Assembly (NCBI GenBank): GCA_963696325.1
Contig: CAVOJV010000040.1
Coordinates: forward strand, 36,027-100,026
Reading direction: 5' to 3'
Origin: CAVOJV01 sp963696325
GTDB taxonomy: Bacteria > Pseudomonadota > Gammaproteobacteria > Competibacterales > Competibacteraceae
DNA length: 64,000 nucleotides
This document shows positions 50,806 to 60,162 of this stretch, piece after piece (within the stretch, counting starts at the first letter, position 1; every line of letters begins with the position of its first letter). The position numbers and the translations under genes were made by a program. A model generated the notes under the pieces. The model was given only the letters and a program-made list of their open reading frames with translations, did not search any database and was not told where the DNA came from.

Positions 50806-50834
50806 AGCGGTCCCTCCTGCATGAATCCTGACAA

Positions 50835-50865
50835 CCGTGCCCAGGAGGTTTCATCCTGGGCACGG
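50835..50865 (-). terminator. Strong hairpin between fliC and flaG
   Basis: CCGTGCCCAGGA and TCCTGGGCACGG form a perfect 12-bp stem with a 7-nt loop, 28 bp after the fliC stop. No T run follows, so it may act as a 3' stabiliser or attenuator limiting read-through into flaG-fliD. Confidence 0.65.
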
Positions 50866-50893
50866 TGTTGGCTGACACGGCAATCCTAACTTA

Positions 50894-52321
50894 TTACCGT
50901 AACAGGGACAGCACGCTTTGCTGTGACTGGTTGGCCTGGGCCAGCATTGCCATGCCGGCTTGCTGCAGGATCTGGCCGCGGCTGAGGGCGGCCGTTTCCT
51001 GGGCGAAGTCGGCGTCCTGAATCCGCGACTTGGCGGAACTCAGGTTCTCCGACACGTTCTGCAGGTTGGCGATAGTGGAGCTGAAACGATTCTGGAGCGC
51101 GCCGAAGGCAGAGCGCTGATCGTCGACGGCCGACAGGGCGCCGTCCACGATCTTCAGCGCATCCGCCGCCTTGGAGGCGCTCGAGAGGTCCAGGGTCGAT
51201 ACCGCTTTCAGCGTAGAGCTGGCGGCGGCGATGGTATAGCCGCTGCCGGCGTCGGTCGCGCTGAAGGACTTGTCGGAGTCCAGGGTGACCTTGCCGTTAA
51301 TCACCGCGGTATCGGCAGTCGTATCGGCCGCCAGAGTCGCAGCGCCGACGGTGACGGCGCCGGCGTTGGCGGTGGCGGTGTCTTGCAGCGTGATGTCATT
51401 GCCGGTGGCGTTGATCAGCGTGACGCCGCTGCCGGCGGCGTTGACCTTGGCGATGACTCCGGTCTCACCGGATACATCGTTGAAGGCCTTGACTGCGGTG
51501 GCAAGATTATCGGAGCCGGCAGCTCCGCCGATGTTGAAGGCGATGGTCTTGGCAGCGCTGTTGTCGGACTGCACGGTCAGGGTGTAATCGCCCCCCGCGC
51601 CGAAGGAGATATCAAGCTCGGTGCGCGCCGAAGCGGTCACCCCGGTGTCGAGTTTGTTGATGCCTTCGGCGATGGTCTTGGCGGTGTCGGTAGCGACGGT
51701 CGTGTAGGTGCCGCTCTTGATCGAGCCGTTCACCACAATGGCTTGGGCGGCCACGGTGCGGGTAGCGGCGGCGCCCGCCGAGTCGCCTGCGGCGACGGCG
51801 ATCTGGTTGTTGCCGTACTTGCTGGTGCGGAAGTTGCCGATGCCGGTTTCGATCGTTTGGTTGGCGTTGGCGCCAACCTGGAAGGAAGCGATGCCGAAGT
51901 TACCGTCGAACAGCGTCTTGCCGTTGAACTGGGTGGTGGTGGCGATGCGGTCCAGCTCGCTCGTCAAAGCGGTCACTTCCTTCTGGATTTTCTGCCGGTC
52001 GTCGGCCGTGCTGGTATCGTTGGCCGCCTGCACCGCCAGTTCGCGCACGCGTTGCAGGATGTTGGTGGACTCCTGCAGCGCGCCTTCCCCCGTCTGGGAC
52101 AGCGAAATGCCGTCGTTGGCGTTGCGCACCGCCTGGTTCAAGCCGCGGATCTGGGCGGTCATGCGGTCGGAAATCGCCATCCCGGCGGCGTCGTCCTTGG
52201 CGGAGTTGATGCGCAGGCCGGAGGACAGGCGCTGCATGGAAGTGCTCAGTAAACTCTGGGTCGAGTTCAAGTTACGTTGGGCGGTCAACGCTGAAATATT
52301 GTTGTTGATGGTAAGGGCCAT
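50894..52321 (-). CDS. fliC: Flagellin FliC
   Basis: 475-aa filament protein. The conserved N-terminal D0/D1 (about 1-165) begins ALTINNNISALTAQRNLNST and includes LSSGLRINSAKDDAAGMAI. A variable Ala/Thr/Gly-rich D2/D3 middle (about 170-385) follows, and then the conserved C-terminal D1/D0 (about 390-475) with LGALQNRF-type FGALQNRFSSTIANLQN, ending QANQSQQSVLSLLR. The gene has its own sigma-28 promoter and is intact. It has no signal peptide, as expected for a type III export substrate. Confidence 0.97.
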   Translation of the reverse strand: MALTINNNISALTAQRNLNSTQSLLSTSMQRLSSGLRINSAKDDAAGMAISDRMTAQIRGLNQAVRNANDGISLSQTGEGALQESTNILQRVRELAVQAANDTSTADDRQKIQKEVTALTSELDRIATTTQFNGKTLFDGNFGIASFQVGANANQTIETGIGNFRTSKYGNNQIAVAAGDSAGAAATRTVAAQAIVVNGSIKSGTYTTVATDTAKTIAEGINKLDTGVTASARTELDISFGAGGDYTLTVQSDNSAAKTIAFNIGGAAGSDNLATAVKAFNDVSGETGVIAKVNAAGSGVTLINATGNDITLQDTATANAGAVTVGAATLAADTTADTAVINGKVTLDSDKSFSATDAGSGYTIAAASSTLKAVSTLDLSSASKAADALKIVDGALSAVDDQRSAFGALQNRFSSTIANLQNVSENLSSAKSRIQDADFAQETAALSRGQILQQAGMAMLAQANQSQQSVLSLLR

Positions 52322-52408
52322 GATAATTCTCCTTCAGATACTGGACGTTTCGATTGCAAATCTTGCTGCTTTCGTTAAGGCCTGGCAGGTTGCCCGCCTA
52401 TGTCCCTG

Positions 52409-52435
52409 TTATCGGCCCTTCCACGGGTACCTTTA
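52409..52435 (-). promoter_or_regulatory. Sigma-28 (FliA) promoter of fliC
   Basis: The minus strand has TAAAGGTA (-35), exactly 11 nt spacing, then GCCGATAA (-10), matching the FliA consensus TAAA-N15-GCCGATAA. It lies about 90 bp before the fliC ATG. The start of the IS6 element (52500) is 64 bp further upstream. Confidence 0.93.
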
Positions 52436-52499
52436 GGAGGAGAGTAAAATTTTTGCCCGTTAAGCGAGAAAAGCCCTGTCCTTTGAGGCGAAGAGGATG

Positions 52500-53303
52500 G
52501 GTTCTGTCGCAAAGTTTCAGCTCGATGGGATCTCGGGTATCCTGGCCGGTAACAGTGAACCGGGGAAGAAAGAATGATTGACTTCAAGGGCAGCCATTTC
52601 GAGCGGGAGATTATTCTCTGGGGTGTCAGGTGGTATGTGGCCTATCCGATCAGCTACCGCCAACTCGAAGAGATGATGGAAGAGCGCGGGGTAGCGGTTG
52701 CTCACGCTACGCTCAATCGGTGGGTACTCAAACACACTCCGGCCTTGGAAAAGGGGTTCCGGAAACGAAAGAAGGCGGTGGGTACGAGTTGGCGGCTCGA
52801 TGAGACGTACGTACGAGTCAAGGGTGCCTGGAAGTATCTTTATCGAGCCGTGGATAAGCAAGGCCAGACGATTGAGTTCCTGCGGACCGCCCATCGCGCT
52901 AAGAAAGCCGCCTTGCGGTTCCTCAAGAAGGCCATTCGCCAGCATGGTGTACCTGAGAAGATCGCCATCGACAAGAGCGGGGCTAACACCGCCGCCCTTG
53001 ACAGCTACAACGAGGCGAATGAGTCGGCCCTTGAGATCCGGCAGGCGAAATATCTCAATAACATAGTTGAGCAAGATCACCGAGCCATTAAGCGGGTTAT
53101 TCGGCCTATGTTGGGCTTGAAATCATTTCGGTCGGCGGCCACCACCTTAGCCGGCATTGAGCTCATGCACATGATCCGCAAAGGTCAGTTGCACGCGCCG
53201 AGGACGGCTCTATCCGCGGCGCACGCTTTCTATTCGCTAGCAGCGTAACATCACCATCCACTCTCACCTTTGCTCGCCCAGCGACTAAATTTGCGACAGA
53301 ACC
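52500..53303 (+). mobile_element. IS6-family insertion sequence, copy 2
   Basis: 804 bp with perfect 14-bp ends GGTTCTGTCGCAAA (52500-52513 and complement 53290-53303). The flanking octamers AGAGGATG and AAAAAACA differ, so there is no target duplication. It lies upstream of the fliC promoter and does not interrupt a gene. Confidence 0.92.
52574..53248 (+). CDS. IS6-family transposase (copy 2)
   Basis: 224-aa intact transposase, MIDFKGSHFEREIILWGVRW at the start. The catalytic residues are in WRLDETYVRVKG (Asp), IAIDKSGANTAAL (Asp) and NIVEQDHRAIKR (Glu). It is a different IS6 lineage from copy 1 (many substitutions throughout), so the two elements arrived separately. Reading direction is away from fliC. 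Confidence 0.96.
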   Translation: MIDFKGSHFEREIILWGVRWYVAYPISYRQLEEMMEERGVAVAHATLNRWVLKHTPALEKGFRKRKKAVGTSWRLDETYVRVKGAWKYLYRAVDKQGQTIEFLRTAHRAKKAALRFLKKAIRQHGVPEKIAIDKSGANTAALDSYNEANESALEIRQAKYLNNIVEQDHRAIKRVIRPMLGLKSFRSAATTLAGIELMHMIRKGQLHAPRTALSAAHAFYSLAA

Positions 53304-53935
53304 AAAAAACAAGGTTTGGGTCTAGCGGGCCTATAATCCTTTGGCAAGGCGAGCCTTGACTTGGGAATTGGGTCGGCGTGATTATGCAATGTGCTACAGA
53401 ATTCTCGACAAGGTGAGGATCGCAGGTTTTCGACGATTCACTATCCTTGCGTCGGCAATGGGGGGGGTATGGTTTACACGAGGGCCCCCCAACGGATGGC
53501 TGGCGCCGTAGTGGCAACGTGGTACTCGAGACTGGGCAAAACATCGATGCAAAAAATCCCCTTGTTAACGGGGTTGAGTGCCGTTAAATTCGCGGAGGAT
53601 AAATAATCAATAGTTCGAACAGTTTTTGACCGCTTGAATCAAGGGGGTTAGGGTTCAAAACAGGGATTAAATCCATGTCAGGGGTTTGCCCTAACATTGA
53701 AAAAATCTCTAAGTGATTGAGTTTTAATAGGCATGTGCCTTAAATGCCGCTAAAGACGGTCCGCAGTATTGAAATAATCCAAGTTGTGGCTTTACCGTTT
53801 AGAGGAGACAGTTGAAGCTATAGGCGAGGATTAAGAGCGCTACCCTGAGTTCGAAGCCGGCGACGGTGCCAACTGCAGCCAGCTAGATAGCAATTCGGGT
53901 TAGGTAATCCTATCAATTGGGCAGCAAGGATTATT
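53304..53935. other. 632-bp intergenic region upstream of the large secreted protein
   Basis: No coding frame is convincing. Short frames here have no ribosome-binding site or recognisable product. The part 53740-53930 has several short complementary segments (for example GTTAGGTAATCCTA near 53899) and may be a structured leader. I compared it by eye with the cyclic di-GMP riboswitch pattern and did not find the conserved core. Confidence 0.4.
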
Positions 53936-56803
53936 ATGAACCATTTCAAACGGAAGTCAGAACAGAACTCGGCGAAGCAACTTCATTCGGAGATGCTATT
54001 CAGAAGTCCGTCATGGTTGCGTCGCCTGAGTCGAGTATGGACTGTCGCCGTAATGCTTGGAATACTGCAATTTCTCCTTCCCGGGCTAAATTCTGCGGGA
54101 GTGGTACAAGCGGCTACATTGAACGGTCACCCTGTCATTTTAGACAGTACCAACAAGATCATCCCGTGGACGGCCGACCCGGCAGACGGCTATGGTCAGG
54201 TGGTCACTATCGCCTGGGACTACTTTCTTAACCGGGTCCCCAATGATCCCGCCACCAGGAAACCCGCCTACTTCAGTCAAAGCTATTTGAACCCGGATAG
54301 CCAACAGGTGGCGGGTTGGCCACACAATCCGGCCGGACTGTACGCCATGCTCATCGAATCGGCGTTGAAATACTACGCATATTCCGGGGACTTGGCCGCC
54401 GTGCAAAAGGCCGAGGCATTGGCCACGCATCACTTGGACAATGGCATGACCCCATCCACTTGGGTTTGGGGCGGTGTGCCCTACGCCAGCGGCGATGCCG
54501 GTTCTCTGGTCTATCAGGGAGCGGCCTACGGCAACTCATCAGGTAGCGGTGATGGGCGCTATTACCTGGAGCCGGACAAACTTGGTGAGTTGGGTTATGG
54601 CTGGTTGCTGCTGTATAAGTTCAGCGGGAATACCCGATACCGCGATGCCGCCATCCACGCGGCCGATGTGCTGGCCGCCAAGGTGCGCACCGGTAATGCC
54701 AGTCAGTCGCCCTGGCCGTTTCGCGTCCAGGCGCAAACCGGGCAGATCCGCGAAGATTACTGCGCGCATGTAGTCAGTCCGATTGAGCTTTTCGACGAAC
54801 TGATCCGGCTGGGTCTAGGGAATACGGCCGCCTATCAAAATGCCCGCCAGACCGTGTGGACCTGGCTGATGAATTATCCAATTCGAAACAACGTCTGGGC
54901 CAACTACTTCGAAGACATCCAGATTCAAACCGGTCTCGGCAATATCAACCAACTGAATCCGCTGATGCTGGCGCGTTACCTGATGGAGCATCCGGAAAAC
55001 GACGCGAACTGGGAGACGCATGTCCGCGGTCTGATCGCCTGGGTCGAGAGCAACTTCGCTGCCCCCCAATATGGCGCCAACACCATTAAGGAGCAGAATG
55101 CATTCGTGCATGTGATGGGCAGCCACACCTCCCGTTACGCGTCCATCAACGCCATGCTTTATGCGCGCACGGGCGATAGCGTGGCCAAGGAGAAAGCCTA
55201 CCGGGCCTTTAACTGGGCCACTTACATGGCAAGAGCCAACGGCGTCGTCATCGATGGCCCAACGGTGAACAACCAATGGTTCACGGATGGGTACGGCGAC
55301 TATATCCGCCACTTTATGACGGGGCTGCATGCCATTCCCGAATGGGCGCCGGCCGGCGAGACCCACATCACCGGTTCCTCGTCGGTTGTGAAATCGGTTT
55401 CCTACAGTCCTGCGGGGGTCGACTACGTCACTGCCGACACCGCATCAACCGACGTGCTACGGGTCGCCGATGTGCCATCCAGGGTGTTGGTTGACGGTCA
55501 ACCGCTCAGCCAGCGATCGGATTTGACGCAGCCAGGCTGGACCTTCGATCCCACCACCGATGTACTGCGCGTCCGGCACGACAACGGCACATACATACAG
55601 ATTGTTTTTGGCAGCATCGCGTCTGGCAGCATCGCGTCGCCGACGTTGAGTGCCCTCTCGGTGACGCCGGTGAACCCCAGCGTTTCGATAGGGAGCCCGC
55701 AGCCATTCACAGCCACTGGGACCTACGCCGATGACAGCACCCGGGATCTGACCAGCCAGGTGACCTGGGCGTCCTCGAACACGGCCGTGGCCACCATCGC
55801 CAGTGGCGGGCTCGCGACCGGCGTGAGCGCGGGCAGCGCGACCCTCTCGGCGACACTCTCCGGCGTGACCGCTAACACCGCGCTGACCGTGACGCCCGTG
55901 ACACCCGCGACGCTCACCATCACCACTGCATCGCTGCCCACTGCAACGGTGGGCGTTGCCTACTCGGCGACGCTGGCCGCGAGCGGCGGGACCACACCCT
56001 ACGCGTGGGTGATTGACGGCTTGTTGCCTCCAGGGCTGACGCTGGACGCTACCACTGGGGCTATCACCGGGACGCCAACCACGGCCGGCGCCTTTGTCTT
56101 CACGGCCCAGGTGACCGATTCCGGCAGTACCGTTCAGAGTGCCAACAAACTTTTGAGCATTGCCGTCGCCGCCGTCGCTACAGGAATCAACCTAGACACG
56201 GTGGTGTTCAAGGACGTCCGGGGCACCGCCGTTACGCCGACATTTAGCACCTCGGGACCCAATGAGCTGTTGCTGGCGTTCGTCGCTTCGGACGGGCCTA
56301 CGGCCGGTGGGCAGACGGCGACGGTGAGCGGTGCGGGCCTCACCTGGACGCTGGTTCGGCGGACGAATATCCGGGCTGGCACGGCGGAGGTGTGGAGTGC
56401 GCTCGCCCCCACCGTCCTGTCGAACGTCACCGTGCAATCCGTTCAATCAAAGACGACCTACGACCAGTCATTGACCGTGGTCGCCCTCACCGGTGCAAGC
56501 GGGGTTGGCGCAAGCGCTGGGGCATCCGCCCGCTCCGGGGCCCCCAGCGTCTCATTGACCACCACGAAGGCCAACGCCTGGGTGTTCGGGGTTGGCAACG
56601 ATTGGGACAACGCCATCGGCCGCACCTTGGGCACTGCCCAGACGCTGGTCCACCAATGGGTGGATACCGGGGTGGGCGACACGTTCTGGGCGCAGCGGTT
56701 GCTCACAGGGGTTGCGGCGGCCGGCACGACGGTCACCCTCAACGATACGGCCCCGACCACGGATCGCTGGAATCTCACCGCCGTGGAAGTCTGGCCGAAG
56801 TGA
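53936..56803 (+). CDS. Large secreted multidomain protein, six-hairpin glycosidase-like
   Basis: 955-aa exported protein. An extended N-terminal signal (basic region 22-33, hydrophobic 34-50, cleavage near VVQAA-T about 59-60) is followed by a long domain (about 60-470). Its aromatic-rich helical repeats, YAMLIESALKYYAYSGDLAA and GYGWLLLYKFSGNTRYRDAA, look like an (alpha/alpha)6 barrel as in glycosidases or epimerases. Then come a Big_2-type Ig domain (about 567-656, ATGTYADDSTRDLTSQVTWA and ASSNTAVATIASGG), a putative-Ig (He_PIG) domain (about 660-745, PPGLTLDATTGAITGTP) and a C-terminal beta-sandwich (about 750-955). Surface or extracellular polysaccharide binding or degradation is inferred. 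The gene is isolated, and no catalytic residue was verified. Confidence 0.8.
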   Translation: MNHFKRKSEQNSAKQLHSEMLFRSPSWLRRLSRVWTVAVMLGILQFLLPGLNSAGVVQAATLNGHPVILDSTNKIIPWTADPADGYGQVVTIAWDYFLNRVPNDPATRKPAYFSQSYLNPDSQQVAGWPHNPAGLYAMLIESALKYYAYSGDLAAVQKAEALATHHLDNGMTPSTWVWGGVPYASGDAGSLVYQGAAYGNSSGSGDGRYYLEPDKLGELGYGWLLLYKFSGNTRYRDAAIHAADVLAAKVRTGNASQSPWPFRVQAQTGQIREDYCAHVVSPIELFDELIRLGLGNTAAYQNARQTVWTWLMNYPIRNNVWANYFEDIQIQTGLGNINQLNPLMLARYLMEHPENDANWETHVRGLIAWVESNFAAPQYGANTIKEQNAFVHVMGSHTSRYASINAMLYARTGDSVAKEKAYRAFNWATYMARANGVVIDGPTVNNQWFTDGYGDYIRHFMTGLHAIPEWAPAGETHITGSSSVVKSVSYSPAGVDYVTADTASTDVLRVADVPSRVLVDGQPLSQRSDLTQPGWTFDPTTDVLRVRHDNGTYIQIVFGSIASGSIASPTLSALSVTPVNPSVSIGSPQPFTATGTYADDSTRDLTSQVTWASSNTAVATIASGGLATGVSAGSATLSATLSGVTANTALTVTPVTPATLTITTASLPTATVGVAYSATLAASGGTTPYAWVIDGLLPPGLTLDATTGAITGTPTTAGAFVFTAQVTDSGSTVQSANKLLSIAVAAVATGINLDTVVFKDVRGTAVTPTFSTSGPNELLLAFVASDGPTAGGQTATVSGAGLTWTLVRRTNIRAGTAEVWSALAPTVLSNVTVQSVQSKTTYDQSLTVVALTGASGVGASAGASARSGAPSVSLTTTKANAWVFGVGNDWDNAIGRTLGTAQTLVHQWVDTGVGDTFWAQRLLTGVAAAGTTVTLNDTAPTTDRWNLTAVEVWPK

Positions 56804-56915
56804 TGTCGGTACGTCCATCAGGCGAAAAAGCACCTCCCATCGACGCTTCTCCAGCGGGCGCGGGGTAGTCGAAAATGGCTAAGAACTCTAGCAAAAATAG
56901 CTTGAACAACATCGG

Positions 56916-57674
56916 TTAAACATGCTGCCCCCTCGGTTTCAATCGGTAATTCCACTCGTCATGAAATTCGTCCCGCTCGATCGCGAGCGTGGCGAATTCC
57001 GCATCGGAAACCTTGATGTCGGAAGTGTAAGTGTTCTCATCAAGTTTGGTCTGAACGTGCAGACCGGTTCGAGTCGGTCGTGCTGCCGATCAGGTTGACG
57101 ACGACTTGACGACTGACCAAGGGGCGTCATCGCCAATTTTTAGTGATATGACAGAACACCCGATGCTCGATCTAGTTCCATTTGCTGGTGCCTGGCGGGA
57201 AATGACAAACCTGGATGGTCATTTGCAGTTCGTCAACCAGTTCTTGCAACAGCAGCCACCACCGACGAACCCGATAACCGTTACTGCCCTCGCAGTCGGC
57301 GGTAATCAGCAGGCGACACGCCTTGGGCGGCGACGTCGGATCGCCGCGCGAAGATGGATCGACCAAGGCGTCCAGATCATGCAACAGCGTCGCATCCTTG
57401 ACGGTCACCCACGCCCACCGCCCATGGTACGCACGCGTTGTCTTGGCCGGGCCTTGGCGGGCGTTGCAGGGACCGCACCCCCCAGCCCAGCAAGGCCCGC
57501 GTAAATCGTCGTGCGCGAAATACCCACCGCCTTGGCACCGATGCTGACGCCACTGCACCCAAAGTTGCGCGCCGCCACGGCTGCCCAAAGGCGCAGCGTC
57601 GCTTCGTCCAGCCGCCAGGAAAGGGCCCTTTGTATCTGCTCTCCATCGTCGCCACGGTAGCCATGTATCAACAA
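56916..57674 (-). pseudogene. Decayed ISAzo13-family transposase
   Basis: Minus-strand fragments in changing frames. The N-terminus ALSWRLDEATLRLWAAVAAR comes first, then a helix-turn-helix ISRTTIYAGLAGLGG, VKDATLLHDLDALVDPSSRG, and after an internal deletion CRLLITADCEGSNGYRVR with QVCHFPPGTSKWN. A stop follows, then IEHRVFCHITKNWR and SDIKVSDAEFATL near the end. These are ordered ISAzo13 motifs, so it is one gene broken by frameshifts, an internal deletion and a stop. It is related to, but not derived from, the element at 8317-9657. The adjacent 56804-56915 has no gene. Confidence 0.85.
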
Positions 57675-57717
57675 TAGAGGCCCGCGAAATGTTCACCTTA
57701 TTTTTGCTAGATTACTA

Positions 57718-59061
57718 ATGTACCAGGTCGAAAACTCCGGAAATGTAGTACGCTCGCGAGGACAGCGCCGGCCGCGCTTGCGGGCATGGCGTTTGGCGGG
57801 CCGCAACGTCCTCTTACTCGGCCTGACGAGTTTTTTCACTGACATCTCCTCGGAGATGGTCGCTACGGTACTCCCGCTTTACATAATTTTTACCCTCCAG
57901 CTCTCACCGTTACAGTACGGGGTCATCGACGGCCTGTACCAGGGCGCCGCTGTTCTCGTGCGCCTGGTCGGCGGCATTCTGGCCGACCGCTGGCAGCGTT
58001 ACAAAACCGTGGCGGTTGTCGGCTACGGGCTCTCTGCGGTCTGCCGCCTCGGCCTGCTGTTCATCGGTGCCTCCTGGAGCGCTGTTGCGGCGATTGTAAT
58101 GATTGATCGCACCGGCAAGGGTATCCGTACCGCCCCCCGCGACGCGCTGATCGCGCTCAGCACGCGACCGGACGAGTTGGCTACCGCCTTCGGCGTCCAC
58201 CGCGCGTTCGACACCGCCGGCGCGATGATCGGCCCGCTCGTTGCCTTTCTGCTGCTAAGTTTGGCCCCCGGCACGTTTGACGCGATTTTCGTCGTCAGCT
58301 TCTGCTTCGCTCTGGTCGGCCTGGGCGTCCTCACTCTCTTTGTCGAGAATCGCAGCGCCGAGCCTGCGGCTACGGCTGAACTCTGTCGAGCGCGCCATCA
58401 CGCCGGCCATCCAGCACTGCGATGTCGGAACTGTCGGCTGGCGCCGCCCGTGCCTCCAGGCGCCTCACTCCGCGCTGCCATCGGCCTGCTTCGCATTCCA
58501 CGCTTCGCCGCACTGCTGGCCGTCGGGGCCGTGCTCAGCCTGATGACCCTGAGCGACGGTTTTCTCTTCCTTAATCTCCAGCGTCAGCTTGACCTGGCGG
58601 TCGGCTTCTTCCCGCTGCTCTACGTAATCACCGCCTTCATTTATATGCTATTCGCCGTGCCGGCCGGCCGCCTCGCCGATCGGGTTGGCCGTGGGCGCGT
58701 GTTCATCGCCGGCCATGCCCTGCTGATCATCGTCTACCTGCTGCTGCTGGTGCCCGGCATCTCGTCACTGGCACTCTTTGGCAGCCTGCTGCTGCTCGGC
58801 ACCTACTACGCCGCCACCGACGGCGTACTGATGGCGCTCACCAGCGCTACTCTACCCGCGCCCCTGCGCGCCAGCGGTCTTGCGCTGCTCGCCACTGCCA
58901 TCGGCCTGGCGCGGCTCTGCGCCTCGATCCTCTTCGGCATACTCTGGACGTCGGTTGGCGCCCAGGGGGCACTGGTCGGCTTTGCCATCGGCCTGTTGAT
59001 TGCCACCCTCGTCGCGGCTCTGGTGCTTCGTTTCGTGCCGCAGGTATCCCGTGACGCCTAA
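57718..59061 (+). CDS. Major facilitator superfamily transporter
   Basis: 447-aa MFS protein with about 12 membrane helices. The first begins near residue 30 (GRNVLLLGLTSFFTDISSEM). The A-motif-like loop GGILADRWQRYKTV lies between helices 2 and 3, and a second GRLADRVGRGRV in the C-terminal half. The FFTDISSEM start resembles MFS members often annotated as tetracycline- or fosmidomycin-type efflux proteins; the substrate cannot be told. An unusual Arg/Cys/His-rich insert (about 215-245) occupies the central loop, and may reflect a pair of compensating frameshifts. The stop overlaps the next gene by 11 bp. Confidence 0.85.
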   Translation: MYQVENSGNVVRSRGQRRPRLRAWRLAGRNVLLLGLTSFFTDISSEMVATVLPLYIIFTLQLSPLQYGVIDGLYQGAAVLVRLVGGILADRWQRYKTVAVVGYGLSAVCRLGLLFIGASWSAVAAIVMIDRTGKGIRTAPRDALIALSTRPDELATAFGVHRAFDTAGAMIGPLVAFLLLSLAPGTFDAIFVVSFCFALVGLGVLTLFVENRSAEPAATAELCRARHHAGHPALRCRNCRLAPPVPPGASLRAAIGLLRIPRFAALLAVGAVLSLMTLSDGFLFLNLQRQLDLAVGFFPLLYVITAFIYMLFAVPAGRLADRVGRGRVFIAGHALLIIVYLLLLVPGISSLALFGSLLLLGTYYAATDGVLMALTSATLPAPLRASGLALLATAIGLARLCASILFGILWTSVGAQGALVGFAIGLLIATLVAALVLRFVPQVSRDA

Positions 59062-60142
59062 TCTCCGTGTCGGCATTTTTGCCCTGATCTTCACGCTATG
59101 CCTGGTCGTGTCGGTTGGCTATGTATGGATACGAGCACACCAGGTCGCTAGCAACGGGGCCAGGCTTGAAACCCCGGCAAGCACGATCATGCCCACTGAA
59201 GTGGTCGGTGCTGTGCCTGAAGAGAGGGCTGGCGGTATCCTAGCGGCGGGAGAAATGGTTGGATCGCGTGGTGTGCTGCCGGAGTCGTCCTTCGTCATGT
59301 TTCGCACTACCGTCCTCGATAGCCATTACGGTCAGCTCGCAACGGTGTCCCTCGACGACCCGTCCAGGCCGCGCGCCCCAATCGGTCTAAGCTGCGAGCG
59401 AGCTTATTTCGCGGATGGATATGGGGTTTGTCTGACGGCTGATCGCGGCGCCATTACCACTTACCATGCTTTTATTTTTGACGGCTCGCTCCAGCCGCGC
59501 CAAAGCCTCATCTCGCTGCGAGGCATCCCCAGCCGGGCACGGGTTTCTCCCGATGGACGCTATGCCGCAATCACGGTTTTCGTCAGCGGACACTCGTACT
59601 CGCCTGGCAGTTTCTCGACGCGCGTCGAGATTTATCGTACCGCCGACGGTAGCATGATCGCCGAGCTTGAGCAGTTCACCGTCGAGCGCGACGGCAAGCC
59701 CTTCCGTGATATTGACTTCAATTTCTGGGGAGTTACCTTTGCCGGTGACGGGAACCGCTTCTACGCCACGCTTGGGACGGGCGGCCAGAATTACCTCATC
59801 GAAGGCGATCTCGCCGCACGCCATGCCCGAGTCATCCACGCCGGTGTCGAGTGTCCCTCACTCTCGCCGGACGGTCAGCGCGTCGCCTTCAAGCGGCTCA
59901 CGAAGTCCGGCTGGCATATCTATGTAATCGATCTGCGCACAGGCGCCGAGACCCCGCTCACCGAGACGCGCAGTGTCGACGACCAGGTGGAATGGCTCGA
60001 CGACGACCGAGTTCTGTACGCCTTCGATGATGACATCTGGGTAGCGCCCGTCGCCGGCGGCGGTGCGCCCGCCGTCTTTCTCGCCAACGCCTACTCTCCC
60101 GCTGTCGTTCGCCAAACCCCGCGCAGAGAGATCTCGAGGTAG
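59051..60142 (+). CDS. Membrane-anchored beta-propeller (PD40/TolB-like) protein
   Basis: 363 aa from GTG 59051, which overlaps the end of the MFS gene and so is translationally coupled. One N-terminal membrane anchor (about 6-25, VGIFALIFTLCLVVSVGYVW) is followed by a WD40-like propeller with PD40 motifs: ARVSPDGRYAAITVF, CPSLSPDGQRVAFKRL and HIYVIDLRTGAETPLTE. It is TolB-like in fold but lacks the Tol-Pal context. Pairing with a transporter suggests a periplasmic partner or sensor. The start upstream at 59000 lies inside the MFS gene and is rejected. Confidence 0.8.
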   Translation: MTPNLRVGIFALIFTLCLVVSVGYVWIRAHQVASNGARLETPASTIMPTEVVGAVPEERAGGILAAGEMVGSRGVLPESSFVMFRTTVLDSHYGQLATVSLDDPSRPRAPIGLSCERAYFADGYGVCLTADRGAITTYHAFIFDGSLQPRQSLISLRGIPSRARVSPDGRYAAITVFVSGHSYSPGSFSTRVEIYRTADGSMIAELEQFTVERDGKPFRDIDFNFWGVTFAGDGNRFYATLGTGGQNYLIEGDLAARHARVIHAGVECPSLSPDGQRVAFKRLTKSGWHIYVIDLRTGAETPLTETRSVDDQVEWLDDDRVLYAFDDDIWVAPVAGGGAPAVFLANAYSPAVVRQTPRREISR

Positions 60143-60162
60143 GCTGGGAGGAAATCCGCCAG

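Noticed and set aside
50960..52252. 430-aa plus-strand frame opposite fliC (and a 317-aa one opposite fliD at 49377-50330)
   Set aside because: Antisense shadows of conserved flagellin and cap genes, with Gly/Arg-rich composition and no ribosome-binding site.
53740..53935. Cyclic di-GMP (GEMM) riboswitch before the large secreted protein
   Set aside because: Some local pairing exists, but the conserved core of the class could not be found by eye.
57172..57696. 174-aa intact minus-strand protein
   Set aside because: It joins pieces of an ISAzo13 transposase in mixed frames with an internal deletion; treated as a pseudogene.
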